This document shows positions 1-8,256 of a stretch of 64,000 nt of DNA, piece after piece. The stretch's first letter is position 1. The number at the start of each line of letters is the position of its first letter. Under the pieces are notes generated by a model that saw nothing but the letters and a program-made list of their open reading frames with translations, was not told where the DNA came from and made no database searches. Both the position numbers and the translations under genes were made by a program. Origin of the DNA: Streptomyces graminofaciens (GTDB lineage Bacteria; Actinomycetota; Actinomycetes; Streptomycetales; Streptomycetaceae); the NCBI RefSeq assembly GCF_030294945.1, contig NZ_AP018448.1, positions 1,860,001 to 1,924,000 on the forward strand, written 5' to 3'.

Positions 1-1
1 C

Positions 2-310
2 TTCGTGGGAGCCCAGGCCACGTTGGCCGTCGCCGCCGCGTCGGTGGCGGTGGAGGGCGATGTGACGATCGTCGGCATCGGCGGGGGCACCCTGGCGGTC
101 GGCTTCGGCGGCGGTCTGCCGTTCGAGGTGTCCGCCACGTTCCCCTACTGGGGCAGCCGAGTGGAGCTCATGGAGGTCGTCGAGCTGGCGCGGCAGGGGC
201 TTGTCTCCTCCCATGTCGAGACCTTCTCGATCGAGGAGGCGCCAGTGGCCTACGAGCGCCTGCACGCCGGGGACATCAACGGCCGGGCGGTGGTGCTGCC
301 GCACGGCTGA
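2..310 (+). CDS. Zinc-type alcohol dehydrogenase, C-terminal part (cut by window edge)
   Basis: Only the last ~103 codons of the gene are visible; the reading frame is open at the window start. The visible part covers the end of a Rossmann-type nucleotide-binding domain (VTIVGIGGGTLAV) and the C-terminal strand pair ending in GRAVVLPHG, a typical tail of medium-chain zinc-binding or quinone-oxidoreductase-type dehydrogenases. The catalytic domain lies outside the window, so zinc ligands and substrate cannot be judged. It converges on the ThuA-like gene, with a strong hairpin between them. The family call is fairly safe; the substrate is unknown. Confidence 0.75.
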   Translation, partial: FVGAQATLAVAAASVAVEGDVTIVGIGGGTLAVGFGGGLPFEVSATFPYWGSRVELMEVVELARQGLVSSHVETFSIEEAPVAYERLHAGDINGRAVVLPHG

Positions 311-353
311 GCGGGGGCGCGCGGGCCCGGTCGGGGCTCCGCCCCCAGACCCC

Positions 354-402
354 GCGCGCGAAGTTCCCCGCGCCCCTGAAGGGCGCGGGGAACTTCGCGC
401 GC
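354..402. terminator. 22-bp perfect hairpin between convergent genes
   Basis: Positions 354-375 are the exact reverse complement of 381-402, with a 5-nt loop (CTGAA). The hairpin lies between the 3' ends of two convergent genes and would serve as a bidirectional terminator. There is no U-tract, as is common in Streptomyces. The arm sequence (AAGTTCCCCGCGCCCC type) resembles an abundant dispersed repeat of Streptomyces intergenic regions; that last point is from general knowledge, not from a search. Confidence 0.8.
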
Positions 403-528
403 GACCACGAGGCACCCACACTCGACAAACCGGCCTGGGGGTCAGGGGGCGCAGCCTGCTCGTGATGGGACGGGTTGGGGCGGCGGGGGCGAAATCCCTC
501 CGGCCGCTGCCCCCGGCACTCAGCGCAC

Positions 529-1326
529 TCAGCGATGCGCCGGGACCCCCTCCGGGCCCCGCCCACCCACCGTCCGCGCCACACAGCGCCGCAGCACCGT
601 CAGGAACTCCGGTGTCTCCCACGGCCCCCGGTCCACCCGCCCGGTGTCCGCCACGCCGAGGTCCTGCGTGTCGTAGCGGCCCCGGCAGTGGCCGAGGGTG
701 AAGTAGCAGACCTCGCCGAGGCCGTGCCGCTTGAGATACAGCACCGGCCGGGGCGCGTCGTCGACAGCCGCCGTGTCGCTCTCGGCGAAACCACGGCACG
801 GACCCGTGTACTCGGCGTGCAGCAGCACCTCCAACTCCCCGTGCAGCTCGCACACGTACAGCTCGTCGGTGACCGTGAACGGTTCGATCCCGGCGACCAG
901 CGGATGGCCGGGCCGGGTCACCCGCACCTCGTACGGCTCGATCGGCGGGTGGCCCAGGAACTGGCTGCCGAGCACGGCCGCCACCTCGCCGAGGAGCCGC
1001 GGGGTGGTGAACACCCGCGGTCCGCCGGGAGCCGGCGGCTCGATCACCGAGTTGGTGCCGTGCAGGGCCAACCAGCGCCCGCCCCGTTCGACGAACCGTG
1101 CCAGCGCGGCCCGCTCGGCCGGCCGGGGCCGGACGTCGCAGGTATAGGTGACCAACAGGTCGGCCCCCTCCAGCGCGGCGGCACAGTCGTAGTCCTGGAA
1201 GACCGTCGTCCGCACCCGCGGATGCTCACCGATCAGTTCCAGCAGTCGGAGCCGCGCGTAGTCGAAGTCGTGCCACCGCCCGCCGCAGACGAGTACGGCG
1301 TCCAGGCGGCCGGCCGGGCCCGCCAC
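529..1326 (-). CDS. ThuA-like (trehalose-utilisation family) domain protein
   Basis: The 265-residue protein matches the ThuA fold (class I glutamine amidotransferase-like). It has an N-terminal strand VLVCGGRWHDFDYARLRLLE, the segment LLVTYTCDVRPRPAE, then RGGRWLALHGTN near residue 90 where the GAT-like nucleophile elbow normally sits, and a C-terminal HGLGEVCYFTLGHCRGRYD element characteristic of ThuA proteins. It probably binds a carbohydrate-like or small polar ligand; the biochemical role of the family is poorly defined. It ends close to the SDR gene upstream on the same strand (3-nt gap), so the two are likely co-transcribed with the acyl-CoA dehydrogenase. Confidence 0.75.
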   Translation of the reverse strand: MAGPAGRLDAVLVCGGRWHDFDYARLRLLELIGEHPRVRTTVFQDYDCAAALEGADLLVTYTCDVRPRPAERAALARFVERGGRWLALHGTNSVIEPPAPGGPRVFTTPRLLGEVAAVLGSQFLGHPPIEPYEVRVTRPGHPLVAGIEPFTVTDELYVCELHGELEVLLHAEYTGPCRGFAESDTAAVDDAPRPVLYLKRHGLGEVCYFTLGHCRGRYDTQDLGVADTGRVDRGPWETPEFLTVLRRCVARTVGGRGPEGVPAHR

Positions 1327-1329
1327 GGC

Positions 1330-2094
1330 TCAGTACTGGACGCGGGTCAGCAGCCCGCCGTCCACCACGAGGTTGACCCCGACGCAGAAGGAGCCGGTGC
1401 GGCCGAGCAGGAACGCCACGGCGGCCGCCACGTCCTCGGCGGTGCCGTAGCGGCCGATCGGCAGCTTGGCGAGGACCTCCTCGTACACCTCTGGACGGCT
1501 GGTGCGGATGGTCTCCCAGGCGCCGCCGGGGAAGTCGATCGGGCCGGGCGAGACGGTGTTGACGCGGATGCCCTTCGGCGCGAGGGCGTGCGCGAGGGCC
1601 GAGGCGTGCTGGACGACGGCGGCCTTCATGGCGGAGTAGGAGTTGGCGCCGGCGGGGCGGGCGGTGTCGGAGGCGTTGGTGGTGCCGATGGCGACGACGG
1701 CGGCCCGGTCGGAGGCCTCGAGGTGGGGCAGGGCCGCCTCGACGAGTCCCGCGAACGGGATCAGGTCGCCGCGCAGGCTGGCCTCCCACGACTCCGGGCC
1801 TTTGACGTTGCCCGCCGACACGTTGGACACCAGCAGGTCCAGGCCGCCGAGTTCACCGGCCGCCCGCTCCACGAAGCCCGCGAGCGCGGCCGGGTCGGTG
1901 ACGTCGACCGGCTCGGCGAACACCGTCGCCCCCTCGCCGCGCAGTTCGGCCGCGGCCTTGGCGAGCGCCTCCTCGCCCCGGGCGCACAGCGCCAGCTCGC
2001 AGCCCTCGGCCGCCAGGGTGGCGGCGATCGCCCGGCCGATGCCCCGGCTCGCGCCGGTCACCAGCGCCTTCGCGCCTGTCAGTCCAAGATCCAT
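1330..2094 (-). CDS. SDR-family NAD(P)-dependent oxidoreductase
   Basis: A 254-residue classical short-chain dehydrogenase. The cofactor motif TGASRGIG is near residues 12-19, the Ser-Tyr-Lys triad lies in NSYSAMKAAVVQHA, and the tail reads VGVNLVVDGG as in FabG-like enzymes. The start was placed at ATG 2094 because GAAGGAG sits 7 nt upstream and the SDR fold begins at once (MDLGLTGAKALVTGAS). A longer in-frame reading upstream is only a shadow of the acyl-CoA dehydrogenase. It probably oxidises or reduces a hydroxyacyl-CoA or related alcohol made by the neighbouring acyl-CoA enzymes; the substrate cannot be told. Confidence 0.88.
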   Translation of the reverse strand: MDLGLTGAKALVTGASRGIGRAIAATLAAEGCELALCARGEEALAKAAAELRGEGATVFAEPVDVTDPAALAGFVERAAGELGGLDLLVSNVSAGNVKGPESWEASLRGDLIPFAGLVEAALPHLEASDRAAVVAIGTTNASDTARPAGANSYSAMKAAVVQHASALAHALAPKGIRVNTVSPGPIDFPGGAWETIRTSRPEVYEEVLAKLPIGRYGTAEDVAAAVAFLLGRTGSFCVGVNLVVDGGLLTRVQY

Positions 2095-2110
2095 CGATGT
2101 CACTCCTTCG

Positions 2111-2247
2111 TGATTGCGGAACGAACCCCGAGTGGTTGCGGAACGGGCCCGGGGTGATTGGCGGAACGGGCCCGGGGTGACTGCGGGGAACGCGCCCGGG
2201 GTGATTGCGGGAACCCGCCCGGGTGACCGCGGGGAACGGGCCCCGAG
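2111..2247. repeat. Six imperfect 22-24 bp tandem repeats
   Basis: Six head-to-tail units of the form TGATTGCGGAACGGGCCCGG fill the space between the acyl-CoA dehydrogenase stop and the SDR start. Units differ by one or a few bases and by 1-2 bp in length. On the minus strand they form the leader just upstream of the SDR ribosome-binding site. Each unit contains a GGGCCC-type palindromic core, so the transcript could fold into serial small hairpins. Confidence 0.8.
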
Positions 2248-2267
2248 GCCCTGGGGTTCGTCGTTCC

Positions 2268-3506
2268 TCAGTTGCCGGAGAGCTGCGAGAACGGCACCCG
2301 GTCCGCGCGCGGCTCCGGCGGCAGCTTCAGTACGCGCTCGCCGATCAGGTTGCGCTGGATCTGGTCGGTGCCTCCGGCCAGGCGGTAGCCCGGGGCACCG
2401 AGCACGTGCTCGGTCCAGGCGAACGTGCCCGGCTCTCCCGTGTCGGCGCAGATCCGGGCGCCCATGAGTTCGGCGGCGACCTGTCCGGTGCGGGTGAGCA
2501 GGTCGGAGGCCATCAGCTTGGTCAGCGACGCCTCGGGGCCGGGCCGGCCGCCGGAGGCGCTCGCTCGGGCGACGCGGTCCACGGTGGCGGCGCGCAGCGC
2601 GGTGCGGACGTACAGGTCGGCGAGGCGCTGACGGACCAGCGGGTCGTCGGTGCGGCCGAGCGAGCGTGCGAGGGCGAGAACGTCCGTGAAGGTGCCGCCC
2701 TTGCGCCGGTTGCCACTGCCGGAGGCGGTCCGTTCGAAGCCGAGGGTGGTGGTGGCGACCTCCCAGCCCTGACCCGGGTGCCCGATCCGGAGCCGGTCCG
2801 GGACGCGTACACCGCTGAGGAAGACCTCGTTGAAGGAGGCACCACCGCTCATCTGGCGGATGGGGCGCACCTCCACGCCGGGAGCGTCCATCGGGACCAG
2901 GAAGGCGGTGATACCCGCCTGTTTGACGACGTCGGGATCGGTGCGGGCGAGCAGCAGGCCGTGGTCGGCGAACTGCGCTCCCGAGGTCCACACCTTCTGC
3001 CCGTCGATCACCCAGTCCTCGCCGTCCCGCCGGGCACGGGTGCGCAGAGCGGCGAGGTCGGAGCCGGCGCCGGGTTCGCTGAAGAGCTGGCAGGCGAGCA
3101 GGTCCGTACGCAGGAACGCGCGTGCGTGGTCGTGGCGTTGCTCGGGTGTCCCGAACAGGGAGACGGCCATCGCGACCAGGCGCACCGTGACGCTGATCAG
3201 TTCGGTCGAGGGCGGTACCTCGAAGGCGGACTCCTCCTCGGCGAAAGCCGCCACGTGCGCGGCGGTCAGGCCCGCCCCGCCCTTGTCCGGGGGCAGCGTC
3301 AGGGCCTGGTACCCGGCGTCGAAGCGGGCCCGTTGGTAGGCGCGGCAGCGATCGAGCAGCAGGAGTTCCTCGTCTTCGGGGAGGTTGTGGAACACGGCGA
3401 GGTCGGTGGCCTCCTCCGCGGACGCCGTTGCCCGGCGTGGTTCGAGCACGGTGGCCAGCCACTGCCGGGCCTGCGTGCGCCATGTGTCCAGATCGTGCTG
3501 CGACAC
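2268..3506 (-). CDS. Acyl-CoA dehydrogenase
   Basis: A 412-residue FAD-dependent acyl-CoA dehydrogenase. The flavin/substrate motif LFSEPGAGSDLA and the strand WVIDGQKVWTSGAQ are clear, and the C-terminal GGTDQIQRNLIGERVLKLP is the classic end of the family. The GTG at 3506 was chosen because GAGGAGG precedes it by 5 nt and the helix MSQHDLDTWRTQARQW starts there; an upstream in-frame ATG would add an unrelated leader. The enzyme forms an alpha,beta-double bond in an acyl-CoA. It is divergent from the acyl-CoA ligase operon and likely belongs to the same pathway. Confidence 0.92.
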   Translation of the reverse strand: MSQHDLDTWRTQARQWLATVLEPRRATASAEEATDLAVFHNLPEDEELLLLDRCRAYQRARFDAGYQALTLPPDKGGAGLTAAHVAAFAEEESAFEVPPSTELISVTVRLVAMAVSLFGTPEQRHDHARAFLRTDLLACQLFSEPGAGSDLAALRTRARRDGEDWVIDGQKVWTSGAQFADHGLLLARTDPDVVKQAGITAFLVPMDAPGVEVRPIRQMSGGASFNEVFLSGVRVPDRLRIGHPGQGWEVATTTLGFERTASGSGNRRKGGTFTDVLALARSLGRTDDPLVRQRLADLYVRTALRAATVDRVARASASGGRPGPEASLTKLMASDLLTRTGQVAAELMGARICADTGEPGTFAWTEHVLGAPGYRLAGGTDQIQRNLIGERVLKLPPEPRADRVPFSQLSGN

Positions 3507-3701
3507 GAGACCTCCTCGGGAGTACTTACCAGATGCAGGCTTGAGTAACGAACGAGGACGAGAAGGCCTCATCACTCATTGAACAAGCGGCACAGCCTTC
3601 ATCTTGAGTCAGAGTGTTCCGCACTTTCTTGATAAACGCTACAGTCTCGGCATTCGACTCTCCCGTCAGCCGGGAGGGGACCGAGAGCCGCCGGAGGAGC
3701 C
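3507..3701. promoter_or_regulatory. Divergent promoter region, acyl-CoA dehydrogenase / acyl-CoA ligase
   Basis: About 195 bp separate the two divergent starts. The region is less GC-rich than the flanking genes and should hold both promoters. The right-hand side ends in a strong ribosome-binding site (GGAGGAG, 3 nt before ATG 3702). I found no convincing -35/-10 pair with correct spacing and no clean operator palindrome. Confidence 0.45.
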
Positions 3702-5240
3702 ATGTCGCTGCTGCCACTCGACCGTCGCGCCCGGGAGACACCAGACGAACCCGCTTTGGTCGACGACTGGGAAGTGCTGTCCTGGTCCGGGCTCGCCGAC
3801 CAGGTGGCTCGGGCGGCGGCTCGACTGCTGGAGATCGCCCCTGGCCCTCACGACCGGGTCGTCGTGCTGGGCGACAACGCCATACCGACAGTGGTGGCCC
3901 ATCTGGCCGGACTGCGCGCCGGTGTGGGGACCGTGGCCGCGTCCCGGCATCTGACGCCGGGCGAGCTCGTGGACCAGATCATCGACGCGGGCGCGACCGG
4001 GATCATCGCCGGCCCCTCCGGGGCGGGCGCCGCCCTGGACGCGGCCAGGGAACTGGGCCTGCCGCTGGTGATGCACGGAGCCCCCGCGATCGGGCACGCC
4101 TTCGACTGGGACCTGTGGCTGGCGGCGGCGCGCACCGAACGCCCCGTCCCGACGGACCGGCCCGCCCGGCCTCCCCTCGTCTACACCTCGGGCACCACGG
4201 GCCGGGCACGCGGCACCGAGGTGCGCTGGGTGAGCGGTCCGGTCACCGGCAGTGCCGCGTATCTGGCCGCGATGGCCGCCCGGCCCGGATTCCCGCCGGG
4301 CCCGCACCTGGTGTGCGGCCCGCTGCAGCACAACGCGCCGCTGACGTCACTGCGGCACCTCGCGGCCGGTCAGCAGGTGGTCGTACTCGGCAGATACGAC
4401 CCGGCGATATTCCTGAGCCGTGTCGCGAAGTGGCGGGTCACTTCCACGGTCATGGTGCCCACCCACTTCCAACGACTGCTCGCCCTGCCGGAAGAGTTGC
4501 GCGCCCGGTACGACGTCTCCAGCCTCGCCCAGGTGTCCCACACCGGATCCGCGTGCCCGCCGGACGTGAAACGGGCCATGATCGAGTGGTTCGGTCCGGT
4601 GCTGACCGAGTCGTACGGCGCCAGCGAGGCGGGCACGGTGGCCCGCATCACCAGCACCGAGTGGCTCGAACACCCCGGCTCGGTCGGGCGCGTCCAACCC
4701 CCGTTCGAGGTCCTGGTCACCGATGACGACGGCCGTCCGCTGCCGCCCGGCGAACGCGGACTGCTCGCCTTTCGCGCACCCGAGGACCGGGGCGTGCGCT
4801 ACCACGCGGACCCGGACAAGACGAAGGCCGCCTATCTCTCCCCCGGCGTCTTCACCCTCGGCGACATCGGCTACGTCGATGTGGACGGCTACATCTTCAT
4901 CACCGACCGAGCCGCGGACGTCGTGGTCTCCGGCGGTGTCAACCTGTACCCGGCCGAGAGCGAGGCGGTGCTGCGGCAGCACCCGGCGGTCGCCGAGGTC
5001 GCGGTCATCGGCGTGCCCGACCCGGACTTCGGCGAGTCGCTGCGGGCGCTGGTCGTGGCGACCGCGGACGAGCCGCAGACCGCGGAGCTGGACAGTTTCT
5101 GCCGCGACCGGCTGGCCGCCTACAAGTGCCCGAAGGCGTACGAGTTCGTGCCGGAACTCGTACGCAACGCGATGGGCAAGCTCGACAAACGCGCGATGCG
5201 CCGCCCCTTCTGGCACTCCGAGCGGACCATCGCGGGCTGA
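3702..5240 (+). CDS. Acyl-CoA synthetase (AMP-dependent ligase)
   Basis: A 512-residue ANL-superfamily adenylating enzyme that activates a carboxylic acid to its acyl-CoA via an acyl-AMP. The phosphate-binding motif YTSGTTGRARGTE starts at Tyr161; the usual Lys of that loop is Arg here. The A5-like ESYGASEAG, the hinge region ITDRAADVVVSGGVNLYPAE and a C-terminal catalytic lysine in MGKLDKRAM are all present. It leads a plus-strand operon with a phosphatase, thiolase and reductase. Which acid is activated is unknown; IcmF downstream suggests branched or short acyl groups. Confidence 0.88.
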   Translation: MSLLPLDRRARETPDEPALVDDWEVLSWSGLADQVARAAARLLEIAPGPHDRVVVLGDNAIPTVVAHLAGLRAGVGTVAASRHLTPGELVDQIIDAGATGIIAGPSGAGAALDAARELGLPLVMHGAPAIGHAFDWDLWLAAARTERPVPTDRPARPPLVYTSGTTGRARGTEVRWVSGPVTGSAAYLAAMAARPGFPPGPHLVCGPLQHNAPLTSLRHLAAGQQVVVLGRYDPAIFLSRVAKWRVTSTVMVPTHFQRLLALPEELRARYDVSSLAQVSHTGSACPPDVKRAMIEWFGPVLTESYGASEAGTVARITSTEWLEHPGSVGRVQPPFEVLVTDDDGRPLPPGERGLLAFRAPEDRGVRYHADPDKTKAAYLSPGVFTLGDIGYVDVDGYIFITDRAADVVVSGGVNLYPAESEAVLRQHPAVAEVAVIGVPDPDFGESLRALVVATADEPQTAELDSFCRDRLAAYKCPKAYEFVPELVRNAMGKLDKRAMRRPFWHSERTIAG

Positions 5241-5292
5241 GCCGAACCGACGACCGCCGACAACGGCCGACCCCTCGTACGAAGGATCACTC

Positions 5293-5898
5293 ATGACCGA
5301 ACTCCTCCTCATCCGGCACGGCCTCCCCCTGGCGGGCGTGTACGACCCGGGGCTGTCGCCGGAGGGCACCGCCCAGTCGGAGCGCCTCGCCGCCTGGCTG
5401 GTGCACGAGGACGTCGACGCCCTGTACACCAGCCCGTTCCGGCGTGCCCGCGAGACGGTGGCGCCCCTGGAGCGGCTCACCGGCATGACCGCGACCGTGC
5501 TGGACGACCTGCGCGAGTGGGACACGGACGTCTCGCACCCCTACACGCCACCGGAGCAGATCGGCACGGACGATCCCCGGGCGGCGGCCCTTGCCGAAGG
5601 CCGGTACGAGGACTTCGTGCCCGATCTCGACTGGGACGCCTTCCGCGCGCGTGCCGTACGGGCCATGGACACCATCCTCGACGCCCATCCCGGCGGGCGG
5701 GTCGCGGTCGTGTGCCACGGCGGCATCACCAACACGTATCTGGCGACGGTGCTCGGGCTGACCACGATGTTCTGGTTCCACCCCGGCTACACCTCGGTCT
5801 GCCGGGTGCGGCGGTTGCCGGGCGGCCGGATCGTCCCGCACTCGGTGAACGAGACGGCCCACATGATCGCCGAGCGTGCCGTCGACGCGGTCGCCTGA
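5293..5898 (+). CDS. Histidine phosphatase family protein
   Basis: A 201-residue phosphoglycerate-mutase-like phosphatase. The catalytic RHG motif is at the N-terminus (LLLIRHG), the second Arg lies in SPFRRARETV, and the second His in VAVVCHGGITNTYLATVLG. ATG 5293 follows GAAGGATC and begins directly with the first beta strand. Enzymes of this type dephosphorylate small metabolites or phosphoproteins. Its place inside an acyl-CoA ligase/thiolase operon is unusual, and no phosphorylated intermediate of the pathway is evident. Confidence 0.88.
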   Translation: MTELLLIRHGLPLAGVYDPGLSPEGTAQSERLAAWLVHEDVDALYTSPFRRARETVAPLERLTGMTATVLDDLREWDTDVSHPYTPPEQIGTDDPRAAALAEGRYEDFVPDLDWDAFRARAVRAMDTILDAHPGGRVAVVCHGGITNTYLATVLGLTTMFWFHPGYTSVCRVRRLPGGRIVPHSVNETAHMIAERAVDAVA

Positions 5899-5952
5899 CC
5901 CCGCCCCCGCCGCCAGGCCCGACCCACCCCACTCCCCCAGGAGGTTCCGGCC

Positions 5953-7143
5953 ATGCCCGGATCCGTCATCGTCGCCGGAGCAAGAACGCCCATCGGCAAA
6001 CTGATGGGCACCCTGAGCAGCGCGTCCGCCGTCGACCTCGGCGCCCACGCCATCGGCGCGGCGCTGGCCGCCGTGCACCTGGACCCGGCCGCCGTGGAAG
6101 CCGTCGTCATGGGCCATGTCGTCCAGGCCGGGGCCGGCCCCAATCCGGCACGGCAGGCCGCGATCCGCGCCGGAGTCCCGTTCTCCGTCCCCGCGAGCAC
6201 CGTCAACAAGCTCTGTCTGTCGGGGCTGCACGCCATCGCCCTGGCCGACCTCATGATCGCCTCCGGCCGGCACGAGGTGGTCGTCGCCGGCGGCATGGAG
6301 TCCATGTCGGGCGCCCCGCACCTGTTGCGCGGGGCACGCGCCGGCTGGAAGTACGGTGCGTCCGCCGTCGAGGACGCTCTCGACCGCGACGCGCTCGTCT
6401 GCGCCTTCGACGGCGTCTCCATGGGCGCGGCCACCGAGCGGTACCAGCAGCCGTTCGCGCTGACCCGCGAGGAGCAGGACGAGTACAGCGCGCTCTCCCA
6501 CCGACGGGCCGCCCGCGCCCAGGAGTCCGGCGCGTTGGCCGACGAGATCGTCCCGTTCACGGTGACGGGACGGCGCGGCGAGACGGTGGTGGACACCGAC
6601 GAGGGCGTACGGCCGGCAAGCACCGCCGAGAGCCTGGGACGCCTGAGACCCGCCTTCTCCGGCGGGGGCACCATCACCGCGGGCAACTCCTCACAGCTCT
6701 CCGACGGCGCCGCGGCCGTCGTCGTGATGAGCGCGGAACGGGCCCGGCGGGAGGGTCTGCCCCCGCTCGCCGGGATCGGTGCCTACGGCACGGTCGCGGG
6801 CCCCGACCCCTCTCTCCTGGTCCAGCCGGCCGGCGCGATCCGCGACGCCCTGTCCCGGGACGGCCGGTTCAAGGCCGCCGATCTGGATCTGTTCGAGATC
6901 AACGAGGCGTTCGCCGGAGTGGCCCTCGCCTCCGTACGAGAACTGGACATCCCCTTGGAGAAGGTGAACGTCAACGGCGGCGCCATCGCCCTCGGCCACC
7001 CGGTCGGCATGACCGGCGCCCGCCTGGTGCTGACCCTCGCGGCGGAGCTGCGGCGACGCGGAGGAGGCAGCGGAGCGGCGGCCCTGTGCGGGGGCGGCGG
7101 CCAGGGCGACGCGCTGCTGCTGCACGTGCCTGTACAGGCCTGA
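5953..7143 (+). CDS. Acetyl-CoA acyltransferase (thiolase)
   Basis: A 396-residue biosynthetic/degradative thiolase. The acyl-accepting Cys88 lies in VNKLCLSGLHAI, the catalytic His in NGGAIALGHPVGMTGARLV, and the second Cys in AALCGGGGQGDALLL. AGGAGG precedes ATG 5953. It cleaves a 3-oxoacyl-CoA with CoA, or condenses two acyl-CoAs. It lies between the phosphatase and the PDR-type reductase with short gaps, consistent with one operon. Confidence 0.93.
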   Translation: MPGSVIVAGARTPIGKLMGTLSSASAVDLGAHAIGAALAAVHLDPAAVEAVVMGHVVQAGAGPNPARQAAIRAGVPFSVPASTVNKLCLSGLHAIALADLMIASGRHEVVVAGGMESMSGAPHLLRGARAGWKYGASAVEDALDRDALVCAFDGVSMGAATERYQQPFALTREEQDEYSALSHRRAARAQESGALADEIVPFTVTGRRGETVVDTDEGVRPASTAESLGRLRPAFSGGGTITAGNSSQLSDGAAAVVVMSAERARREGLPPLAGIGAYGTVAGPDPSLLVQPAGAIRDALSRDGRFKAADLDLFEINEAFAGVALASVRELDIPLEKVNVNGGAIALGHPVGMTGARLVLTLAAELRRRGGGSGAAALCGGGGQGDALLLHVPVQA

Positions 7144-7161
7144 ACCCGGAGCTGACGCACC

Positions 7162-8130
7162 ATGAACGACCATCCGCCCCTGGCCGAGACGATCCTCACC
7201 GTGGCGACCCGCGCCCCCGCCGCCGACGGTGTCGTCTCCCTCACCCTGCGCCGCCCGGACGGCGAGGCACTCCCCTCCTGGACCCCGGGTGCCCACATCG
7301 ACGTACTGCTGGAAGGCGACGGCGGTGGCCTGATCCGTCAGTACTCCCTGTGCGGGCACCCTGAGGAACACGAGGCCTGGCAGATCGCCGTGCTGCGCGA
7401 GCCGAGAAGCCGCGGCGGCTCCGCGTACGTCCACGACCACGTGCGCGAAGGCAGCACCGTCCGGGTCCGCGGACCACGGAACAACTTCCCGCTGCGGCCC
7501 GCCGCACGCCATCTGTTCGTCGCGGGTGGCGTCGGCATCACGCCGATCCTTCCCATGGTCGAGGCCGCCGAGGCCGCGGGGGCCGACTGGCGCCTGCTGT
7601 ACGGCGGCCGCACCCGTACCTCCATGGCGTTTCTGGACCGTCTCGCCCCGTACGGGGACCGCGTCCTGATTCGCCCTCAGGACGAGTACGGCCTGCTGGA
7701 CCTCGCCGCCTTCCTCGGCCCGGCCGAGCCGGACACCCTGGTGCACGCCTGTGGTCCCGAACCCCTGCTGAGGGCCGTGCAGGAGCAGTCCGCGGGCTGG
7801 CCCCCGGGCACTCTGGGCGTCGAGCGGTTCGCCCCGGTCGAGGCCGCCGGAGCCGGCCCGGCCGAGGCCTTCGAGGTGGAGCTCGCCCGTTCCGGGCTCA
7901 CCCTCACCGTGCCGCCGGACCGCTCGGTGCTCGAGGCCGTGGAGGAGGCCGGCGTCGCGGTGGACTTCTCCTGCCGGGAGGGCACGTGCGGCACCTGCGA
8001 GACCGACGTGCTCGTCGGCCGGCCCGACCATCGCGACTCCCTGCTGACCGAGGAGGAGCGGGCAGCCGGCGACACCATGCTCATCTGCGTCTCCCGCTCG
8101 TGCGGGCCTCGTCTGGTCCTCGACCTGTGA
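7162..8130 (+). CDS. PDR/VanB-family oxidoreductase (FMN or FAD plus 2Fe-2S)
   Basis: A 322-residue phthalate-dioxygenase-reductase-type protein. An N-terminal flavin-binding barrel (IRQYSLCG) leads into an NAD-binding domain (VAGGVGITPILPMVEAAEAAG) and a C-terminal plant-type ferredoxin with Cys271, Cys276, Cys279 and Cys309 (CREGTCGTC, then MLICVS). It would pass electrons from NAD(P)H to an oxygenase. No Rieske or other oxygenase gene is present nearby, so its partner is elsewhere or unrecognised. It starts 18 nt after the thiolase stop. Confidence 0.88.
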   Translation: MNDHPPLAETILTVATRAPAADGVVSLTLRRPDGEALPSWTPGAHIDVLLEGDGGGLIRQYSLCGHPEEHEAWQIAVLREPRSRGGSAYVHDHVREGSTVRVRGPRNNFPLRPAARHLFVAGGVGITPILPMVEAAEAAGADWRLLYGGRTRTSMAFLDRLAPYGDRVLIRPQDEYGLLDLAAFLGPAEPDTLVHACGPEPLLRAVQEQSAGWPPGTLGVERFAPVEAAGAGPAEAFEVELARSGLTLTVPPDRSVLEAVEEAGVAVDFSCREGTCGTCETDVLVGRPDHRDSLLTEEERAAGDTMLICVSRSCGPRLVLDL

Positions 8131-8195
8131 GCAGTGGGGCCTTTCGCACCGTCCCTGTGCCGCTGCTCACATCGTCGCCGCCACCTTCGGCAATT

Positions 8196-8213
8196 TACTA
8201 GGACGTCCTAGTA
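8196..8213. promoter_or_regulatory. 18-bp perfect palindrome upstream of icmF (probable operator)
   Basis: TACTAGGACGTCCTAGTA is a perfect inverted repeat 43 bp before the icmF ATG. Its right end overlaps TAGTAT (8209-8214), a possible -10 box. A palindrome of this size is typical of TetR-family operators, and a repressor bound here would block transcription. No TetR gene is visible in the window. Confidence 0.7.
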
Positions 8214-8256
8214 TCTTTCCAGTAGGTGTTACCCCGCCCTGCCCAGGAAGGCCCCC

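Noticed and set aside
475..2157. Very long open frame on the plus strand (560 codons)
   Set aside because: It is antisense to the ThuA-like and SDR genes, has Arg/Pro/Gly-rich composition and no family motif; the minus-strand genes explain the region.
2111..2247. CRISPR-like array
   Set aside because: The repeats are directly adjacent with no unique spacers and are only 22-24 bp, so this is a tandem repeat, not a CRISPR array. The same holds for 49398-49461.
3604..3645. Sigma-70-type promoter for the acyl-CoA ligase (TTGAGT or TTGATA with TACAGT)
   Set aside because: The spacing between the candidate boxes is 30 or 5 nt, not 16-18, so the match is not usable.
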